A stretch of DNA of 64,000 nt, from positions 3,828,424 to 3,892,423 of the forward strand of contig JBCAQO010000002.1 in assembly GCA_039111635.1 (NCBI GenBank). Direction: 5' to 3'. Below are positions 58,567 through 64,000 of the stretch, one piece after another; positions within the stretch are counted from its first letter, which is position 1; every line of letters starts with the position of its first letter. Below the pieces are notes generated by a model. It did no database searches. It was not told the origin of the DNA and saw nothing but the letters and a program-made list of their open reading frames with translations. The position numbers and the translations under genes are program-made. The stretch is from Heterobasidion occidentale (lineage: Eukaryota; Basidiomycota; Agaricomycetes; Russulales; Bondarzewiaceae).

Positions 58567-59310
58567 TAGGTTATAAGAGGTGGTAGGCGGATGGTAGGTG
58601 AGACGAAAAAAATCCGAGATGTTAGGTAGGTGAGGAGCTAGGTGAGAGGCTAGGTGAGGGGCTAGGTGAGGAGGCAGGTGAGAGGCCAGGTGAGGAGGCA
58701 GGTGAGAGGCTAGGTGAGGAGGCAGGTGAGAGGCTAGGTGAGGAGGCAGGCGAGAGGCCAGGTGAGGAGGCAGGTGAGAGGCCAGGTGAGGAGGCAGGTG
58801 AGAGGCTAGGTGAGGAGGCAGGTGAGAGGCCAGGTGAGGAGGCAGGTGAGAGGCTAGGTGAGGAGGCAGGCGAGAGGCCAGGTGAGAGGCCAGGTGAGAG
58901 GCCAGGTGAGGAGGCAGGTGAGAGGCTAGGTGAGGAGGCAGGCGAGAGGCCAGGTGAGGAGGCAGGTGAGAGGCCAGGTGAGAGGCTAGGTGAGGAGGCA
59001 GGCGAGAGGCTAGGTGAGAGGCCAGGTAAGGAGGCAGGTGAGAGACCAGGTGAGAGGCTAGGTGAGAGGCCAGGTGAGGAGCCAAGTGAGAGACTAGGTG
59101 AGGAGTCAGGTGAGAAGGCAGGTGAGGAGTCAGGTGAGAAGGCACGTGAGGAGGCACGTGAGGAGGCAGGCGAGGAGGCATCCGAAAAGGCACATGAGGA
59201 GGCACGTGAGGAGGCACGTGAGAAGGCACGTGAGGAGGCACATGAGGAGGCACATGAGGAGGCACATGAGGAGGCAGGCAAGGAGGCAGGCAAGGAGGCA
59301 GGCAAGGTAG
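58567..59310. repeat. Long 12-bp minisatellite in unit copy 2
   Basis: Same variant order as 52705-53448, so the array was duplicated as a block and not expanded independently. Confidence 0.9.
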
Positions 59311-61192
59311 CTATCTCAGACAACATGCAACTGTCTCGGACACTATACAGACCATCTGCATGCATTTCAGATGACATGTGGACATCAGTTAGTGTGTGGC
59401 TGTTGCAGACAAGTTGTGTGCATCTCAGATGACACTCGGACATCTTAGATGACTGGCAGACATCTTATACAGTGTGCGGCCCTCGCAGACAACCTGTGTG
59501 CATCTCAACACAGCGTGCAGCCGTCATACGACATGCAGATGTCTTAGACAACTGGCAGACATCTCATATAGTGTGCAGCTGTCGGAGACAACCTACGTGC
59601 ATGTCAGACGACATGGGGACGTCGTAGACAAAACGCGGACGTCTCAGATGACCGGAAGTCATTTCAGACGACCTGCGTGCATCTCATGCAACATGCGGAC
59701 GTCTAAAACAGTGTGCAGCCCTCGAAGACGACCTGCGTGTATCTCAGACGACACGCGGATGTCCCAGATGACCAGCAGTCATTGCAGGAAGGATGAGGTC
59801 GTCACTGACGACCTGCCTGCATCTCAGATGACACGCGGACGTCTGAGACAGTGTGCAGCCGTCACAGACAACCTGCATGCATCTCAGACAACACAGGGAC
59901 GTCTAAGATGACACGCGGATGTCTCAGACGACTGGTAGTTGTTGCAGGCAGGATGCGGTCGTCACTGACGACCTGTGTGCATCTGAGACGACACGCGAAC
60001 GTCTCAGATGACCGGCAGTCATTGCAGGCAGGATGAGACCGTCACTGACGATCTGCCTGCATCTCAGACGACACGCGGATGTCTGAGACAATATTTGGCC
60101 ACTGTAGATGACCTGCTTCTCTAACGATACACAGACGTCTGAGACGGTGTGCGGCCGTCGCAGACGACCTGCTTCTCTAACGACACGCAGACGTCTGAGA
60201 CAGTGTGCGGCCGTCTCAGACGACACCCAGACATCTCAGACGACCGGCAGTCATTACAGGCAGGATGAGGCCGTCACTGACGACGGAGACGCCCTATAGG
60301 CAGGTCACGTCTGCCGGTGGCCATGAATGCATTGGGCACCTGCCTGCATCTCAGACGACACGTGGACGTCTGAGACAGTGCGCAGCCGCTGCAGACGACC
60401 TGCTTCTCTGACGACACGCAGAAGTCTGAGGCAGTGTGCGGCCGTCGCAGACGACCTGCTGCTCTAATGGCACACAGACGTCTGAGACAGCATACTGCCG
60501 CCGCAGACAACCGGCTTCTTTAACTACACGCAGACGTCTCAGACAGTGTGCGGCCGTGGCAGACGACACGCAGATGTCTCAGACGACCGGCATTCATTGC
60601 AGGCAGGATGAGGTCGTCACTGACGACCTACGTGCATCTCAGACGACATGCAGATGTCTCAGACACTATGCAGCCATCGCAGATGACTGCCAGTCATCTC
60701 AGACAACATGCAGCCGTGTTAGATATTACGCGGCCGTCGCAGACAACCAGCGAGGTGCTCAGACAACAGACGGACTATGAGGCTGTTGCAGACGACCGGC
60801 AGCTATTGCAGGCAACATGCAGCCATCACAGAAAACCGGCGGGCATCACAGACAACCGGCAGGCATCTCAGACGATATGCAGCCATCTCAGACAGTACGC
60901 AGCCGTCACAGGTGAGATGTGGCCGTCTGAGATAGTATGCAGATGTCACAGAGGTGCTCAGACAACAGACGGCCCATATGGGTGTCGCAGACGACTGGCA
61001 GCTATCACAGGTGACTTGCGACCGTCTCAGACAGCTGGTAGCCATCTCAGACGACATGCAGCCCTCTTAGATACTATGCGTCTGTCAAAGACAACGGGCA
61101 AGGTGCTCAGACAACAGATCGAGCATGTGGCCATCACAGACGACTAGCAGCCATCACAGGCAACATGCGGCCGTCACAGACGGCCCACAACT
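59311..61192. repeat. Degenerate GACGAC/GATGTC array in unit copy 2
   Basis: Matches 53449-55330 unit by unit with almost no change. Confidence 0.85.
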
Positions 61193-61948
61193 CTAGAGAA
61201 TGTGTCATCGACGTGCCTGACCATCCATACAAGGATGCGGGATGCGGACAATAGACACGCAGACTCTGCATCACTGACAAAAAGCAAGAACATCTCAGAG
61301 AGTAAAAAAAAGAAGCGAGAGATATTAGAGGTGTAATATACCATATGACAGCATCAATGAGTGAGATCCGGTGAGTAATATGCATTAAAAGCACTCACCA
61401 GCGAAGCTCGGAACGACCGACGAGCAGGGTCTATATTTCAATACACAGCACTAACGAGATCCAAGAAAGCACTGACATGACATAGGACACCATCAACGAA
61501 GCAGAACGAACCAGCCACGAGTGATGAAAGACTCACAAGCGAAACAAAAACAAAAGACGACGGACCAGCCGATTCATGCCCCCCTGAACATCCCTAGATG
61601 CCAGCCGTACACATCCCGAAGCGTGCTGCCAATGCTATGTAACCAAATTGCCATCAGAAAAGTGGTTCAGTGGATATGGAACACGCACTGTTTACATTCC
61701 CGGTGCTCAATCTTGGGCCCGTGTGTCTTAGTCCCCCGATTGACGATTGGATCCGTGCTCGCACGAAAAACCTCAAAATGTACCTGGTGAGTTGTTACCG
61801 TCCCCCAGTCTGCTGAACTAATGCAGTACCAACCTAGAGAATACAACAGCGGTCACAAGAAATAAGTGATACAAGAATGAGAGCAGTAGCAATGAAGACA
61901 ACACGACAGCAATGAGTACAAACCACTCTCAAGCCGGACACGCTATTT

Positions 61949-62918
61949 TTAACCCTCCAAGAACACGACAACGTCCCACTCCTCTCGATCTTCTGGGATA
62001 TGGAGCTCCCGCCATAACACACCTTTTGGGGATAACACACTCCATCCCTCACCGTCGCTTCCGTACACGGCAACTTGCACATGGTCGCGGCGGTCAAAAT
62101 ACTTGTGCGCACGCTTGTGGTGGTGGGACGGCTCGCGCCCTTGCTTGCGGCGCGGGTACGATTGGTGCTTAGTTGAGCTAGTAAGATCAGTATCGCCAAC
62201 ACAACGTAGTCAACAACAGAACTTACTTAATCACGACCTCGCTTGCCCCTACTACTCCCCTTCCCGCCAAGTACCGAAAAAACTCCAGTACAGTCTGTTC
62301 GATTTCTCTTTTTTTGATTAATTGTCTGCTGTATTGCGACGGGTGCGCCCACCACAGCCGAGGGTCGGTGTACGGTTCTTGCGGCCCCTTTTTCGCAGTA
62401 ATACAACGTTGTATCGTTAGTACATCATCGTATTAGATCTAGAGAAAACTTACATCCATAAAAAGAGCCGCCTCGCGAGCTCGTCTCGACATGCAAGCGA
62501 CAGTGGTGAGACCTACAGATGTTCAAACCGACGAAGACGTCCGTCGTCGTTGTGCAACACTGACTGATTCGGCTTCAACACCTACCTTTTGGTGGCTCGT
62601 TTGAGTTGTACCTTCTACCGCCGCGTTCGACGAATATTGAGTTCGTGTTCAAGAGGCGGTGAAAGACGAGCAGCTCGAAGAGCTTGAACCGTTCGGTGAG
62701 CTTGTGGTAGATGACTTGCTCACCCGAGTCTAGAGTTGGTGGTGGCGAGGATGCGGCAGAGTATGGGCGCACTGGAATACGGAGAAGCAAAGGTGGTCTT
62801 CTGCGAAAAATATTGGAGAACACGATTGCTCGAGCAAGACTTGTGAGGTCTGTTGCGTGTCGTTTTCCAATGTCGCGCACATTATACCTGGAGTTCTGAT
62901 ATTTTGTTCACGCAACAT
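61949..62918 (-). pseudogene. Spliced gene of unknown function in 5.86-kb unit, copy 2
   Basis: Same exon-intron structure as the copy at 56088: exons 61949-62177, 62227-62387, 62454-62512 and an upstream exon ending at 62586. Here the frame through GEQVIYHKLTERFKLFELLV to the splice site is open, but one A is missing upstream (CCAACT against CCAAACT in copy 1, near 62737). That shift separates it from the frame starting at ATG 62918 (MLREQNIRTPGIMCATLEND). The two copies therefore carry different single-base lesions, and each is intact where the other is broken. The function is unknown. Confidence 0.7.
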
Positions 62919-63496
62919 GTAAATACCTACTGAAATGCATCAGCAAATTTGAAAAGTTGTTTACTTGACATAGGCTGAGGACGTACTGTTTCCGCATGAA
63001 CTTTCATGCCATAGCGCCTTGTCCAAACATGGCTCTGCATCTGAGCCGTCCCATTTCCCGTGCCATGAAACGTTGTGAGCTAATACATGGGTTGAGGAAC
63101 AAGTCGTCTGAGACATTCTTACCCCATAAGCCCAACCCGAGTCATCTGCGATGTCCGCGATCTGTAGGCCTGGCCTTAGTCGTCTGCGACGTCGGCTCTC
63201 TGTAGGCCTGGCCCTAGTCGTCTGTGGTGGACTGTGGAATCTAATGAGCTCACACCTTTGTATTTGTCGTATCGTTAGCGCTCAAGAATCCTTGTTCAAC
63301 GTCCACACCAATCAATCAAGTCATGTTTGCAGTACCAATAAGGAGAACACGACAGCGGTCGCAAGAAAGAACTAACACACGATCGAGAGCAGTAGTAACG
63401 AAGACAACATGACAGAAAATGAGAGGATACATAAACAGGCCTGGTCCGAAAGTCTCTGCTGGAGCCCGAATCTTCTGGTGACTCGCACTGTGCCTC

Positions 63497-63701
63497 CTAC
63501 TCCGGAGTGGAGGCCATGTCTGCCACTTTGTCCTGGTCCGACGAGGCACCCTCCGCGGGGCCCACCAACGACACATCTGCCCACTGGATGGCTTTACCCA
63601 AGTCCTGGCATTGGGTCGCTCCCTCCAGCCGCCCCAGGACGGTATGCTCGCCCCGTTCCAAGGTCAGGACCGAGTTCATCGTCAGTGCTTCGCCCCATTC
63701 G
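63497..63701 (-). pseudogene. Coding-like fragment cut at the unit junction, copy 2
   Basis: Identical in reading to 57638-57842: starts at the TTAGG junction and ends at TAG 63497-63499. The surrounding downstream sequence differs by a one-base deletion after the stop. Confidence 0.4.
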
Positions 63702-63918
63702 TTAGGTTATAAGAGGTCGTAGGCTGGTGGTAGGTGAGGCGAAAAAAATCCGAGATGTTGGGTAGGTGAGGAGCCAGGTGAGGAGCCAGGTGAGAGGCCA
63801 GGTGAGGAGGCAGGTGAGAGGCTAGGTGAGGAGGCAGGTGAGAGGCTAGGTGAGGAGGCAGGTGAGAGGCTAGGTGAGAGGCCAGGTGAGGAGGCAGGCG
63901 AGAGTCAGGTGAGAGAGT
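63702..63918. repeat. 5.86-kb unit, copy 3, truncated
   Basis: Repeats the leader and minisatellite of 57843-58060 (TTAGGTTATAAGAGGTCGTAGGC onward). It diverges after GAGAGAGTAGGT, where the full copies continue GAGAGAGTGCAGCC and this one continues as telomere-like repeats. One G is missing in GGCGAGAGTC relative to the other copies. Confidence 0.92.
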
Positions 63919-64000
63919 AGGTTAGGTTTTAGGTTAGGTTAGTTAGGTTATTTAGGTTAGGTTAGGTTAGGTTAGGTTAGGTTAGGTTAGGTTAGTTGTA
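63919..64000 (+). repeat. Telomere-like repeat, mainly TTAGG
   Basis: About 80 bp to the window end. It begins irregularly (TTAGG, TTTTAGG, TTAG, TTATTTAGG) and becomes a regular run of about ten TTAGG copies. The last bases are TTAGTTGTA. The G-rich strand runs 5' to 3' toward the end, as a chromosome end requires. The pentamer is unlike the TTAGGG usual in basidiomycetes. Confidence 0.8.

Larger units (their letters stand above)
57843..63701. repeat. 5.86-kb subtelomeric unit, copy 2
   Basis: Direct tandem repeat of 51980-57842. I see only about a dozen differences by eye, mostly single-base insertions or deletions (for example a lost G at 57961, fewer A at 61550, lost bases at 62725-62735 and 62915) and rare substitutions (T to C at about 60440). 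The internal layout is the same: minisatellite 57843-58072, array 58073-58566, long minisatellite 58567-59310, degenerate array 59311-61192, gene-bearing part 61193-63701. Confidence 0.95.

Overview
The window looks like the end of a chromosome from a filamentous basidiomycete, most likely an agaricomycete. The genes contain many short GT-AG introns of about 40-90 bp. They include a fungal mitochondrial GTP/GDP carrier, a TPR-CHAT protein, a basidiomycete-type seven-helix membrane protein and a dynamin-like GTPase. There are chromodomain Ty3/Gypsy elements and one Ty1/Copia element. The last bases are a short-repeat telomere-like tract. The species cannot be fixed from the sequence alone.

Positions 1-19300 are almost entirely retrotransposon. 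A decayed minus-strand chromovirus (element 1) runs off the left edge and has its 5' LTR at 7061-7630. That LTR abuts a truncated LTR of the same family in opposite orientation (7631-8151). A second decayed minus-strand chromovirus (element 2, about 8162-19300) follows with both LTRs. An 801-bp AT-rich insert carrying a tRNA-like sequence splits its integrase. Both elements carry an extra ORF downstream of the integrase.

Positions 19301-43891 are the gene-rich part. It starts with the 3' end of a ZNFX1-like gene cut off by element 2. Then come GGC1 (+), a YCII-domain protein (-), a small hypothetical protein (-), a seven-helix membrane protein (-), a dynamin-like GTPase (+), a bHLH transcription factor (+), a TPR-CHAT protein (-) and a coiled-coil hypothetical protein (+). 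An 821-bp non-autonomous DNA transposon with perfect 8-bp target duplications and an internal foldback lies at 35203-36023. Most coding regions here were resolved by joining exons through canonical splice sites, so the exon boundaries are predictions.

From 44101 the sequence passes into the subtelomere. A Copia element has its 5' LTR, gag, protease and the start of integrase, and stops abruptly at 46322 where a TTAGG motif begins a repeat module. Positions 46323-63918 consist of modules. Each starts with (TTAGG)TTATAAGAGG, followed by a 12-bp G-rich minisatellite and then arrays of a degenerate ~10-bp GACGTC-type repeat. The last two large modules are nearly identical tandem copies of a 5.86-kb unit. 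Each unit carries a spliced minus-strand gene of unknown function. A third copy is cut after about 217 bp and capped by 80 bp of mostly TTAGG repeats up to the window end. The arrangement suggests repeated rounds of telomere addition and unit amplification.
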